Shown: in pieces, positions 9,667-20,349 of the stretch
Position numbering within the stretch: position 1 is the stretch's first letter
Layout of the letters: each line of letters opens with the position of its first letter
From: Scenedesmus sp. ARA3
Lineage: Eukaryota > Chlorophyta > Chlorophyceae > Sphaeropleales > Scenedesmaceae
DNA length: 38,331 nt
Reading direction: 5' to 3'
Assembly: GCA_004335835.1 (NCBI GenBank)
Contig: RWJK01001545.1
Coordinates: 248,867-287,197 of the forward strand
Notes under the pieces: model-generated
What the model was told of the DNA's origin: nothing
The model's database searches: none
What the model saw: the letters and a program-made list of their open reading frames with translations, nothing else
Program-made: the position numbers and the translations under genes

Positions 9667-11711
9667 ATGACTATGCACAGTGCTGCTTCTGCTGCCAACA
9701 GCACCAGCAGGCCCAGCAGCTTGCATCATCAGCACCATGGGCACTGCCCCAGCTCCCACCAGCTATTTCATCAACAACTCAGAAATGCATCAGCCATCAA
9801 GCCCAGGGCAGCAGCTGCAGACGCAGCAGTGACCACCATCAGACCAGCAGATATCCAGCCAGTGCAGTGCCTCAAGGAATGGGCGCCCGTGTGTGCAGCA
9901 CTAGGGGACGGCTTGCAAACGGTGAGCAAACTTATGTTTGACTTGGACTTCTCGAGAGTATGGTCAGCGACAGCTGACTTGTTGTACTGGTGGTCAGCAA
10001 GACACATGCCGCATCTCTCTGCCCAGCTGTTATCAACACAAGTCGGCAGGCCTGCTGCAAACTGCTGCAGACCTACAACGCCCCACAACAGCAGAAATGC
10101 AAGTGCTGGACAGCTGTGCAGGTGATGGAAGCTTGTCCTGTGTGTGGATATTGCTGGCTGCAGGTGCTGCTGCGAAAGGGCGGCATCCGTGAGCCCACCT
10201 TCACGCCCAAGGCCCAGCAGTTCCTGCTCTTCCCAACCGCTTTCCACAGCGAGGCGCAGCTGCTGAAGCCAGGCATTGCAGAGCGCTACCAGCAGGTCTG
10301 TGGGCATGAACGTCATTTTGTCACATCACTCAGTACCGCCTAACCAGCCTGTCATGCGGTTTCATGGCTGAACAATGATGGACAGCTGGTGTGCCGACAA
10401 GCAGCACAGCTGAGAGTTGTGCTGGCCACCAAAGTCACCTTTACCTGGCTCAAGCTGCTTCACCTGCACCAAGTACAGCTGTCACTGCTGCTGGTGCTGC
10501 CACTGCTGCCAATGTTGCCAAAACTCTATGCTTTTCACAGGAGATGCAGCTCGAGCCTCGCCAGCTGCAGCACATACCCTTGGCCTACTTTGCGGCCATC
10601 ACAGGGGCATGGACCACAAAGGATGAGCGGGTTCTGCAGCAGCTGGACCCGCTGCACGTGCACAGTGAAGGCTTCCTGGAAACAAGGTGCGTGCTGGCAT
10701 GATCTGCTTGTTGGATTGTGGCAAAAGAGCTTGCTAGTGATGTGATGTGGCACTTTCAGGCACTTATCGAGGTGCCCATGCAGCACAGCGCAGCCAGACC
10801 TGCTGTGACATCCATCCTGAAGGTGGCTTTCACACCTACGCAGCTCAGCAGCCGAAACTGCAGCTCAGCTGCTAGTAAGCTGTCGCACTGCACAGCTCAT
10901 ACATTCTTGGCAGAGTCAGCCCAGTCACCATCAGCAGCACGCGCCCCTGCCGCCGCGTTAATAGTGTCTCAACAGCGCGCTTCAGCTGTTCCTTACTTGC
11001 TCATCATGCCTGGCAGGGGTCACATTTGTGTGTGTGCTGCTGTTGTGCCAGGCTCAAGTGGCGCAGCAAGGACCCTCTGACGCTGCTGGAGCTGCGGGCA
11101 TGGGTGCTGCAGCAGCCGCTGCAGCTGCCAGCCCGCGAGCAGTACTTTGGGTGAGGCTCTGCTGCTTTGCATGGGTGATTCGAGCTGCGGCTGTGTTGTT
11201 TGTCGAAGGTGCAGGCTGCGGCTTTGGTGTCCGCATCCGGCACCGGTGCCGCCAGTCCTAGCACGTGGTGGATGCAAGATGACTCAGCTAGCATCTGAAG
11301 GGAGGTTTGTGTGTTTGCAGTATGTTTGACTTATACCTGGTAGCCAGTGCAGCAGCAGGTGCAGTGGCTGCATCCTCTCGACAGGTACCTTTTCCATGTC
11401 AGCCTGACATGGAACATGTACCTGCGGTCCTGCTGTGTTATTGCCACGTCACCTGGCACAGCGAACCCGCTGCAAACATGCTGTTGCTGCTGTTGCCATG
11501 ATCCTGCAGGTGCTTTTCGTTCGTGGAGCTGCTGCCAGAGGACATGGGGCTTGCAGGAAGCACAGCAGCAGCTGCAGATGCTGGGGGCGTTGCAGCAGCA
11601 GGTGCAGCCTGGCAGGCGGTTCCTGCCCTGAGTGATGCAGCATTTGCTGAAAAGCAGGCGTTGCTGCGGCAGCGACTGCAACAGCTTGACGTCCAAGAGC
11701 TAGTGATGTAA
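9667..11711 (+). CDS. DUF1802 family protein
   Basis: Five exons, 9667-9921, 10164-10295, 10541-10686, 11052-11150 and 11510-11711, total 834 nt and give 277 aa. Residues 70-85 (LKEWAPVCAALGDGLQ), the LLRKGGI segment across the first junction, FLLFPTAFHSE, the LHVHSEGFLETRLKWR stretch and the LLELRAWVL segment, ending in YFGCFSFVEL, match the DUF1802 pattern known from cyanobacteria and plants. The function of the family is unknown. The Ser/Ala/His-rich N-terminus may be an organelle transit sequence. The Ala/Gln-rich tail after residue 225 is not conserved in kind. A TGTAA at 11999-12003 could be its poly(A) signal, which would overlap the 5' region of the next gene. Intron 4 holds a perfect hairpin. 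Confidence 0.82.
11392..11414. repeat. Perfect 10-bp hairpin in intron 4 of the DUF1802 gene
   Basis: TTCCATGTCA and its exact complement TGACATGGAA are separated by only GCC. Weaker pairing continues outward to GTAC on both sides (11385-11388 and 11417-11420). The stem lies within the intron and would be transcribed. Confidence 0.85.
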
Positions 11712-12026
11712 TGTATTGAGCGTGGCCTCCAGCAGTGAAGACTTTGACTTGAAGCAGTGTGCTGATGTGGCTTGACATGTTATGCTGGGACATGGACCCT
11801 ACTAGTTGGGGGTGGAAGTCTAGACCCCCGCGTGCATGCTATCCTCGTAAAGCACTGTCTTGAACATCCGTTTGGTTGCGTGTGTGTGCTGCACAAACTA
11901 GCACCCCACTCGACTGCAGGAGCTACAGCAAGGACAAGCTGCCACGTCGTGCCGCTCATTGGCAGTCCCGCCGCTTTCAGTGCAAGATCGATAACTACTG
12001 TAACAGTAGGCAGCAGCATACGCAGC

Positions 12027-13196
12027 ATGCAGTGCGCTTTCGGTCGTGCACCGGTGGCCACCGTGCAGCCATGCCGCAGGTGAGGACTGATGATCAAGCA
12101 AACATAAATCTTAGACTGTAGCACGTGTTTTGAATGGCGAATTACTCACGAGACAACTTGTGCACAGATCTAGTACCTGCTGCGGACTAGGAGCCAGCAG
12201 CTTGCAGCCACGCACCAAGGTGAGGCAAGAGCATGAAATGATTGCCTCCCACCTGTAGTAGTGTCTCAGTGCTGCTGCTGTGGCAAAAGTGCTGCATGCT
12301 CTGGCCTGGCATCTGTGCTGCTGCTGGCATGCCAGTCTTCCAGTCAGGTCTTCTCCTGTCCTGCCAGCACTTATGCACTGCGTGCCACGCCTAGCTTAGT
12401 GTGCCACATGCATGCTTACAACCGCAGGTGCTGCAGCAGGCTGCAAAGCAGAGTAGCAGCAGCAGCAGGCCAGCTGCGTGCAGCAGCAGCGTGCGCAGCC
12501 GGCAGACAGCAGTAACATGCAGAGCAGCAGATGACAGGCAGCAGCCAGGCGCTGCAAAGGCGGGCAGCAGCATCAGCACAAGGTTCAACCCTGTGTACCT
12601 GGCCATCTTTGGTGAGTGCTGGCCTGACTGACGCTGCTGCCTGCAGCTGCTACGTTGAATGCATGAAGGTACAATGTCCCGATGTGTGTCACAAGACAAA
12701 CATGATCGCAGTGCGCCACATGCACATAATCATCAAGTGACCGGTTGGATGCTATTAGGTACACACAGCTGTCATTGGCAGTCAGTTACTCTGGGCGCCC
12801 AGTCTGTCACGTCAGGGACGATTGCTGTGCGGGACAGCCTCAGCAGGCTGACCAGCTCTTTGCAGCATGTTGTTTTCATTACGCAGCAGAACAGTGGACT
12901 TGGAGCCTCACCCCTGCGCTGCCGCCGCCGCTGCTGCTGCTGCCGCTGCTGCTGCTGCTGCTGCTGCAGGCGCCTTCTCAGCGCTGCTGGTGTTCAAGAA
13001 CCCCTACATCTACGCAGTGCTCACCATCCTGACCATCCTGCCGCAGAACAGCAACGTGACAAGCCTTAACAACCTGGTGCTGCTGTTCTACGAATCCGGC
13101 CTATTCATGAACTTTGCAGAGGCTGTGACATGTGTGAGGCTTGTTACATGGCTGTCAATGGGATTCATGGTTGCCAGCTTTGCGCTGTTCAAGTAG
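12027..13196 (+). CDS. Small multi-span membrane protein, probably plastid-targeted, unknown function
   Basis: Four exons, 12027-12079, 12168-12219, 12428-12611 and 12970-13196, total 516 nt and give 171 aa. The first 75 or so residues are rich in Ser, Arg, Ala and Cys and have almost no acid, as in chloroplast transit peptides. From about residue 93 there are hydrophobic segments: VYLAIFGAFSALLVF, IYAVLTILTILP, LVLLFYESGLF and a final one ending FMVASFALFK. I do not recognise the family. Joining exon 3 directly to the exon at 12970 makes one continuous helix across the junction, which supports the model. The 3' end is uncertain: a donor at about 13132 could instead splice to an acceptor before 13613, giving a different final helix. 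Confidence 0.6.
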
Positions 13197-14782
13197 GCGG
13201 GTAGCTGCTGCACAGCAAGGTGATATGCTGCATGTCAGCTGGTGTTTTGCGTGTGGTTGGACGGATCATGAGGCCAGATGTTTGAAGGCTGGAGCTTGCG
13301 TCATCTGCTGGTTCAGCAGCTGAGGAATCAGACAGGCACACCAGTGTTGCGCACACGGCAAACTGTGGATGAGCTCGGCAGGTTCTGCTGGTCAGCATAG
13401 TACGCAGCTGCATGTGTGGGTATCACCATAAGCTGGCAAGATGAGTTGTTGTGATCAGTGCCAGCAACACATACACACATGTACACCTGCTTCAACAGGC
13501 TGTTGCGTCCACCTGGTGGCACTGAGCACTGTTTGATGGGTGGTACTCTGAATACAGCCGCCACGAGCTGCACGATGAGTCTGTAGTGTGCCGCGGGCTA
13601 TCAGACATTCAGTTTGGATAAATATGGCGGTTGCCGCGCTCATCATATTGAAGGTTGTCCTGGTGGTATCTGGGTTGTTTATGTGCTGGTCCTCCGCTGG
13701 CTCTGAGCTTCAACCGATGCTGCAGCTGCCCATGCACTCACTGATGCACCTGCACATATGGACCCGCAGCGCATGCATCTGGAGAGGCCTTGTGCTGCAC
13801 GTCCTCTTCTGCTGCAGCTGTTGGTGCGCTGGATGTGCCATTGGCAAGAGTCTCGCCATGCCTGACTGTGACAGTACAGTAACACAGTACAGTCCAAGGC
13901 TGCGTGTTGTGTGCGTGTGCCCCGTCATTGTGAACATCAGGCGATGGTCTGGCCAGGCTACATTTATACTAATTCATGATGCAGTGCCCATCATGCGCAT
14001 TGACTTGACTTGGTAACATGTTTATATTGGATTCTCAGGCACTTCTGGAAAAAATCAACTGGTGCTTGTGGCTTTAGGGTTTGGGCTCAACCCTAAAACA
14101 TCTAAACCTTACGTGAGTCTAATCTGTATCACACACCCCACACACACGATCATGCTGCTTTTGGCAACCATCAACTGGCTGACACATCAAGACGGTAGGA
14201 CACAAGCCGTTCTTTTGCATTGACCACATGTACACGACATACCAAAATTAGAAACAGATATGTTCGGCCGTGCACAGACAAGCTGAACCGACAGCTTGTC
14301 ACTTTGCAAGCTGCACTGGCAGTAGTGCAGATGCTGCAAGGTCAAGGATAGCGACAGGGCGCACAGGCCAACCGCTAAGACGTGCCATGGCTAGATGCAA
14401 GCAAGGCCTTAGCCCAAACCATTGCGGGCAGCAAATGCAGCACTGGCAATGGACTTGAAGTCTGCCAGCATTCTGCATGCAAACTGTAGCAAAAGAGCTC
14501 TAAACTGGCACAGCATTGGCCTGTGCTGCACCTTCCCTGACAGTTCAGATCAGTGGTGCGCTCAGATATAGCAAATACTGCTTCCATGTACTTCCATTTG
14601 TTGCGGTACCCAACCCAAATATCTGAACACACAATTAGATCTGGCTGAGTCACAGCTGGATATGGGCAAAAACTGCCCAGGATTCTTCCTCCACCTGACG
14701 CTCATCGTCACAGCTGCTACCCCAACAACAGATAAACGTGCTTCGCATTTTTGCAGCGACATCACGTCCTAAACACTGCTGT
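13197..14782. other. Intergenic region, no confident gene
   Basis: Two genes converge here, so it should hold both 3' UTRs. A plus-strand frame from ATG 13624 to 14016 starts with a strong hydrophobic helix and may be an alternative last exon of the upstream membrane-protein gene. Minus-strand frames at 14375-14653 and 14562-14765 have no recognisable domain. A telomere-like inverted repeat lies at 14073-14097. Confidence 0.45.
14073..14097. repeat. Inverted repeat of plant-telomere/telobox-like sequence
   Basis: TTTAGGGTT (14073-14081) and its exact complement AACCCTAAA (14089-14097) flank a 7-base loop. TTTAGGG is the plant and common green-algal telomere unit, and AACCCTAA is the core of telobox elements bound by Myb-type telobox proteins in plants. 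Confidence 0.7.
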
Positions 14783-17700
14783 TCACCAGTGGCACTGTGT
14801 GTGATACAAGTACAGCGGGTGGCTGGCCTTCAGCCTTGATGCCATCTTTCCCCCAAAGCCATTTGTTTTGCCAGCCTTGAACATGCAGGGCTCTGACGTA
14901 ACAGACTGCCAGAACCAGGTGTTCACAAATGGCACCTCATGTTTGCCATAAGTTGCAAAGACGGGCCGAACGCCCGCGAGGCCAGCCGCTGCAATGCCAA
15001 AGGAGGATGCAGGAGTCGCTACAATTGCTTTGCACTTTGACAAGAGGAACATATCAAGAAATGCACTGAGCTCTGTGCCAGGGTTCCCAGCATCGTTGCG
15101 CGTGCTTCCAACACTTGTGCTGGTCAAGTTGCTCCACCACACACCTGGCCCCAATATCTGCTGTATCTGCTTGAACACATCAGCATCACTGGCCAGGAAG
15201 ATGCTGCCAACTGTTGGCCTTAAAAGCATGCGTGCAATGCCTGCAAAGTGCTCTGCCTGCACTGTTTGACCGTTCCCATAGGTTTTCTTGTGACGCATAT
15301 GCATGCCAACAGCACATTCAGTTGCATTCTGCAAGTATGGCTGCATTGCTTGCGTCAGTACTGGTGCTGGCTTGAAGATATGCCTAGCCACAGTATGAAA
15401 CACCTCACCGTCTGGGAAAAACTTGACGAATAAATCACCCAACTGACGGTTGATCTGAAGAAGAGGCATGTCATAATCATTGGACCTGTACTTCAGCACA
15501 ACAGCATTCCATAGAGGAAATTCTGTGCTGTTGCCAGCAGGAGTGCTGTTGCCCTGTGAAACAGAGCCTTGGCTTCCACATGGATGCAGCTCCACAACTG
15601 ACCGGACAGGTGGGACGCCGTCCTCGTGTTTGCTGTACCTGTGCTTGTGCTGGTGCCAGTCCACAGGGAATGGCAGTTCCATATGGTGCATCACCGCCTT
15701 TGAATCAATGAGCAGCAGCCTCTTCGTGTATAGAGCCATGACATATGCCGTAGCAATGGATGGCAGCCGGTTGCCCAGACCCACGCGCTCACTAGCGGTG
15801 ACGAGAATAGCTGGCGAGGAAGAGATGGTGCTGTCTCCTGATAGCACCTCAGTTTGATACGTGCTGTGAGCTCTGACGAGGCTCTCCAGGTCAGCCTGTT
15901 GCAGTACTGCATATGGGACACCTGCACAGAAAGCAGTAAAACAGCATCGTGTTCATGGCAGCGTGCATCGCCATCACTCACACAAACACTCGCTACCTGC
16001 ACCGGTACCGTTCCCTGCATGCGCATGGCCCTTTATATGACAACACCAGCATGATGACCTGCTGACATGTGCATAACTCGTTCATGATTGGCACAGCTGA
16101 TCTGCTATAAAGTTTAGCTGCTCGCGCACTCAGCCATGTGTTCAACAGATATTCTGCTGAGCTGATTCATTTTGAAGCAAATTTGCCTGACTCCTCAATG
16201 CCGTCGCAGCACCTGAGTCATGTTCAGGAAGCAGCTCAACATCAGCCAGGAGGTAGTCTGTGTGTGCAGGGCGGCACACGGCAGCTCCTGCAGGGCTGAA
16301 GGTGCCAGCTGGGCAGGGCTCGGCCCCAATCACATGCTTTTTGCTGTCATACAGAGCCCGGTAGCCAGCCAGGGTGACTGAGCAAGCAGCAGCAGAGGTA
16401 CCGCCTTTATCCTTGGTGGTCAGCCCAACAGGGCACGCCTGTCATAATGGCAGACAGCAACAAGGCGTATCAGTCCACACGCATTGTAAGTGTTACGGCC
16501 GGCATGCTTTGAGAACTTGTTTGGCCGGCTACACACCGACAACAACCTGTGAGAAAATGTGTGCACAGCGCACACTGCTGTTGCCATGAAAGCCCACAAG
16601 GCGCACTGCTGTGGGACATGGCTAGGACTCATAGCCGAGTCCAATCAACAGTGAGCGTCCACCTTGCAGCTGGCGTTCTTGGTGATGCCGTCCTGGTAGG
16701 TGCCCACAGAGCATTGCACGGCATGCTGGTCCTGCAGGCATTCGCACAACACACGTGTACACACTGTGCATGGAGTGCTGTTGGAAGCTGAGCAAGCCCC
16801 GCCACAGTCGTAGCTACAGGGCATGCATAGCCTGTGTAGCAGGCACAAGTGATGTTGTCAGAACATGTGGGGCCCGGCAAGGCTTCCTGCAGGGATGAAG
16901 ATGCTGCGTTTTGCCCAGCACAGCGACTTGCTTGAGTTGAGCTGCAGCTTCCTGCAAGACCCAGAACCTTGCAAGCCAGCACAAGGATAGCATCACCTGC
17001 ATTGCTCACCTTGCAGAAATGCCCAGGTGGAGCAGCACATGCCTCCACACTTCCAGAAGCCACGCCTTTTGTCACCAGGCCACCAGGGCACTCTGCAGGA
17101 AGAGCGTGATACAAGAGAGCAAGCAAAACACAGCAAAGCCTTTCATGTTTGACGTGCAGTTGCAGGATGACCTGTGCAGTATCACTTGCTGCAGCTGGAT
17201 CTCAAGAAGGGCATCCCTGCACATTGGTGCTTGCAGGACACTCTATCAGCAGCTGAGATGCTGCATGCATGATGGAGCTGGGGTGCTACAAAGCTTGCAG
17301 TGGCTGAGAAAGGCTTGACAGCAGGCTGCTGCACCACATGGCAGTGGCACCAAGCAGGATGCTGCTTGCAGGAAAGTGCAGAGCTGCGTACTGCACGCCC
17401 TAGTAGCACAGCTGCGCTAGTAGGCATGCAAGCAGAGGGCTGTTCAATCTGCAGAAGCAGCGCCGTGACTATTTGCAGTCCTGCTAGCAGTATAGCAGCA
17501 TAAACTGGTGACCAGCAACGGTGCCCTGGCAGGATGCTCCTGCACAGACTACGCTGCACTCAACCCACCAGTGCACTTGCTGCTCTTGCCGCCTGCGCTG
17601 TAACTGTCTTTGTCGCACGGTTTGCAGGAGGCGTTTTCAATGTAATATCCAGGGGAGCACTCTGCAAACAAGACAATTTGGTGGCAGTGCGGCGCAGCCC

Positions 17701-18061
17701 TGAGTGAGGCAGCAAGCTGGTAGCAAATCTGCTGCTGCTATGTGCCTCAGGCCAGGCTGGATGCTGCTGCCCAGGTAAGCCATTTGTGGACGTGATAAGG
17801 CCTCGATACGTCTATCTTACCGCATGACTCCGCGTCTGCTGTCACACTGTAGCCTGGAGAGGTGCAGGAGAGGCACATAATTGAAGCATCGCTGTTGCTG
17901 CTGTTGTTGCTTTGCACTGCGCAGCTGAGGCATTCTTGGTGTAGGTCCTTGCAACTAGTAGTAGATCGCTGCAGCAGCTTGCGGTTTACTCCTGTATCAG
18001 AGCTGCAGGCACTGACGAACAGTCCCAGCACGCCGAGCAGCAAACCGACACGTCGATCCAT
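14783..18061 (-). CDS. Secreted Cys-rich (GCC2/GCC3-like) protein fused to a fucosyltransferase-like domain
   Basis: Seven exons, 18061-17821, 17661-17569, 17092-17010, 16886-16818, 16731-16663, 16438-16213 and 15921-14783, total 1920 nt and give 639 aa. Residues 1-20 are a signal peptide or anchor. Residues 25-250 hold Cys-rich repeats (CSPGYY, CPGGLVTKG, CPAGTFSPAGAAVC) of the GCC2/GCC3 or ephrin-receptor-like kind. Residues 300-639 match the plant xyloglucan-type fucosyltransferase fold: GLGNRL at 308-313, VGMHMRHK at about 465, and SSFGIAAAGLAGVRPVF at about 566. It would transfer fucose (GDP-fucose donor) in the secretory pathway; this is inferred. The alternative is two genes: the Cys-rich frame can run on to a stop at 16142, and the transferase could start at ATG 16026 (exon 16026-15997 joined to 15895). 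The fused model is preferred because the phase fits and the transferase alone has no targeting signal. Confidence 0.65.
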
Positions 18062-18094
18062 GTTGCTGCCCAGGAGTGCTGTCAAACGCCCATT

Positions 18095-18112
18095 TATTGC
18101 ATAAATATGCGC
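18095..18112 (-). promoter_or_regulatory. Possible TATA-like element before the Cys-rich/fucosyltransferase gene
   Basis: An A/T-rich stretch reading GCATATTTATGC on the minus strand lies about 40-50 bases before the ATG at 18061. Spacing allows a short 5' UTR. There is no further support. Confidence 0.3.
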
Positions 18113-18844
18113 AAATAATCCACACTATCCGGGTGCGTGAGATGCGTTCTTGCCACCAGCCAGTGAGCCGGGCTGAGCCGGGCTCAGCCGGTGATCGTGG
18201 AGTAACACAGCGTAAGAAATGGCGGGAACCGTGTTGTGCCTTGTGATGATGGCTGAGAACGTGTTATGATGAAACCAGAATGCATTATGTTGAGCTGAAC
18301 ATGTTTTTCTTTGTGCTGTGTCCACATGCAAGGCCATGCTGAGTCCTGCAAGTGACTCATCATCAGCACTGGCAAGTAGCAGGGCAGAAACTATGCCAGT
18401 GCTAGCACTGCTGCCACCTGCTGCTGGAGTGCGGTGTTGTAAAAGATAGCGTTGCGCTTGAAGTGCAAGCAGTGTTGTGTGTTGACAGGGTATAGGGTGT
18501 GATCTGCAATGAATCAGGCCCGCTGCCTGCAACTGTGCGCACACCTCTGCTGTCATCTGCTTCTGCTTTCAATCATACTCTGCTGCTGCTTGGCTATGCT
18601 TGAGCTACTTATTTTTGCGAAGGAAAATTTGACTGCAACCTCATTGGGGCTGATCTGGCATGCTGCTGTGGTGGCTGAGCCCTACTGATGCCTGCTGTGC
18701 TGCCAGCACCAAGTTGGCCACCCTAGAGTGGCAACATGAGCAGCGGTTGATGCTATGGATTGATGGGCAACATGATGATGATGAGCAGTGGCTGTGCTGG
18801 CACGACTTGTGCCACATGCGTTGGTGGCGCTGGTCGACGATGGC

Positions 18845-18875
18845 GTGTCCGGGACACAGGGACACGGTGTCCCTG
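18845..18875. repeat. Two abutting GTGTCC/GGACAC palindromes
   Basis: GTGTCC-G-GGACAC (18845-18857) abuts CAGGGACAC-G-GTGTCCCTG (18857-18875), giving four alternating half-sites in 31 bases. Both are perfect apart from the single central base. This could be a dimeric protein-binding site or a cruciform-forming sequence. Confidence 0.75.
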
Positions 18876-20250
18876 CCGCAGGCTCTGTGGCAGTTCGTGA
18901 TGCGGCCTGTTTGACAAGCAGTTCGTGCTGCTTGGTGTTTGCAATCTATGCTCGACATTCGACTGTGCTGGATTTGCCAACCTGGCCAACTTGAAGTTTT
19001 CAGCCAACCCTTCTTCAGCGCCTACTATCCACTTGATAGGTAGTTTCTGATCATGTTGCACACACCATCTGTAACAAAGGCTGCATACCAGCCATGAGCC
19101 CACTCGTTCTTGAGTTGCTGCCATCAGTCAGTGTGCGCACATGGTGGGATCAAGCGGCCGCTGCCAGCAGGCCATACGGCAAGCTGCGACAGCAGCAGCC
19201 GCACACTACACGTGCACTGTGGTGGAGGCCACTGCCTGCTAGGTTGCCCAATCGGCTGCTGTGCTTTCAGGGCACACGCAGCCTGAGCTATGACTTGAAC
19301 CACACCACAACGTGTAAGCAATCACGACACATTGAACCTCGAAATGCCTTTCAACGGGCCTCTGATACAAGGCAATGGGTAAGTGGAGCTGTGCAGTGCA
19401 GTGGCATCCTATCAAACCCCCAGCTACCGGCCGCAAACCAGACAGAGTCCCACACATCTCCGAAGTCAAAGCTATTACACCCACAGCTACTGCGCAAATG
19501 ACTGCATATGCCCTGCAGCCGCTGCGGCTAAAACCTGTTCTGTGCTTGCAGCCACAACCATCATCCCTAATTCAAAACCTGCTGTTGCTTGGCACAGCCC
19601 ACGACTAGCAGTCCCGCAGCCTGTAACTGCTGCGAGAGCAGCAGCTACAAATCCCATACCCAGTGCAGGCGCCGCACACACATGCATTGCAGCATTGAAG
19701 CATAGCCGGCTGCTGCTGAAGGTGCACAGCAGCAGCCCATGCCGCAGGCGGCAGCATGCCAGCCCGCGGCCCAACGTCAGTGCTTTGAAACTGAGCAAGG
19801 ACATACTCAATCCCCCTACGAACTTCTCAGCGGTATGCGTGTGTCAGCCGGGCTCTATGTACATGCCCACTTGCATAGGTCAGGGCGGGCAGCTCTTCGG
19901 CCCTTGATGGTAGGAGGCGTGGAGGCGCAAGGTATCCTCATCGCCACACACGTCCCCTTCCTCAACTTACGCGGGTGTTCAGTGTGAACACCACGCGTAG
20001 CTCACTCACTCACTCAGCCCTTGCCACAGACACCGCATACACACAGCACAGTGCAGCACCAGCCGCACCGCGCTAGCCGCATCTGCAGGGTAGCGTGCGG
20101 CGGCAGCTACAAGCGAACAGAAAACGCCAGCTGGTACAAACATGGAGCTCTGCTATCATGCTTGTGCCCTTTGGCCTGCCCTCACGCCCCATCACACCAA
20201 CATGCTTTCAAGGTCACACTTGTTGCCACGATGTGTAGAGCTGGTGCTGG

Positions 20251-20349
20251 TAGCGACACGCACAGAATAACTCGCACAGCTAGCGTAGTAACACGCACAG
20301 GGTAACACCCACAGCTGGTAGTAACACACGCAGGGTAACATGCACGGCA
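20251..20349. repeat. Short minisatellite, about three imperfect units
   Basis: Three units of about 30-35 bases share the core GTAACACGCACAG-GGTAACA with internal sub-repeats of AACACRCAC and CAGCT. No coding frame benefits from it. Confidence 0.7.

Noticed and set aside
12767..12866. Extra exon in the plastid membrane-protein gene after 12611
   Set aside because: An acceptor before GTACACACAGC is in phase, but no good donor follows in the right phase. Skipping it gives a continuous hydrophobic helix and a total divisible by three.
15895..16040. Separate fucosyltransferase gene with a TATA box (TATAAAG at about 16036) and ATG at 16026
   Set aside because: The TATA-like motif is only about 10 bases before the ATG, so the start of transcription would fall after it. 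The protein would also have no signal peptide. Kept as an alternative, not as the main call.
16819..17010. Read-through of exon 3 in the Cys-rich gene (frame open to about 16629)
   Set aside because: Read-through inserts hydrophobic non-repeat residues and needs an unsupported frame change later. Splicing at GTGAGC to 16886 keeps the Cys spacing and phase.
18660..18914. Trp/Asp-rich 84-aa plus-strand frame
   Set aside because: It has an ATG and unusual composition, but no recognisable domain, splice partners or neighbours to support it.
19383..19907. Transit-peptide-like first exon ending at a GTATGC donor near 19840
   Set aside because: There is no clear in-frame ATG start and no downstream exon in phase that encodes a recognisable domain.
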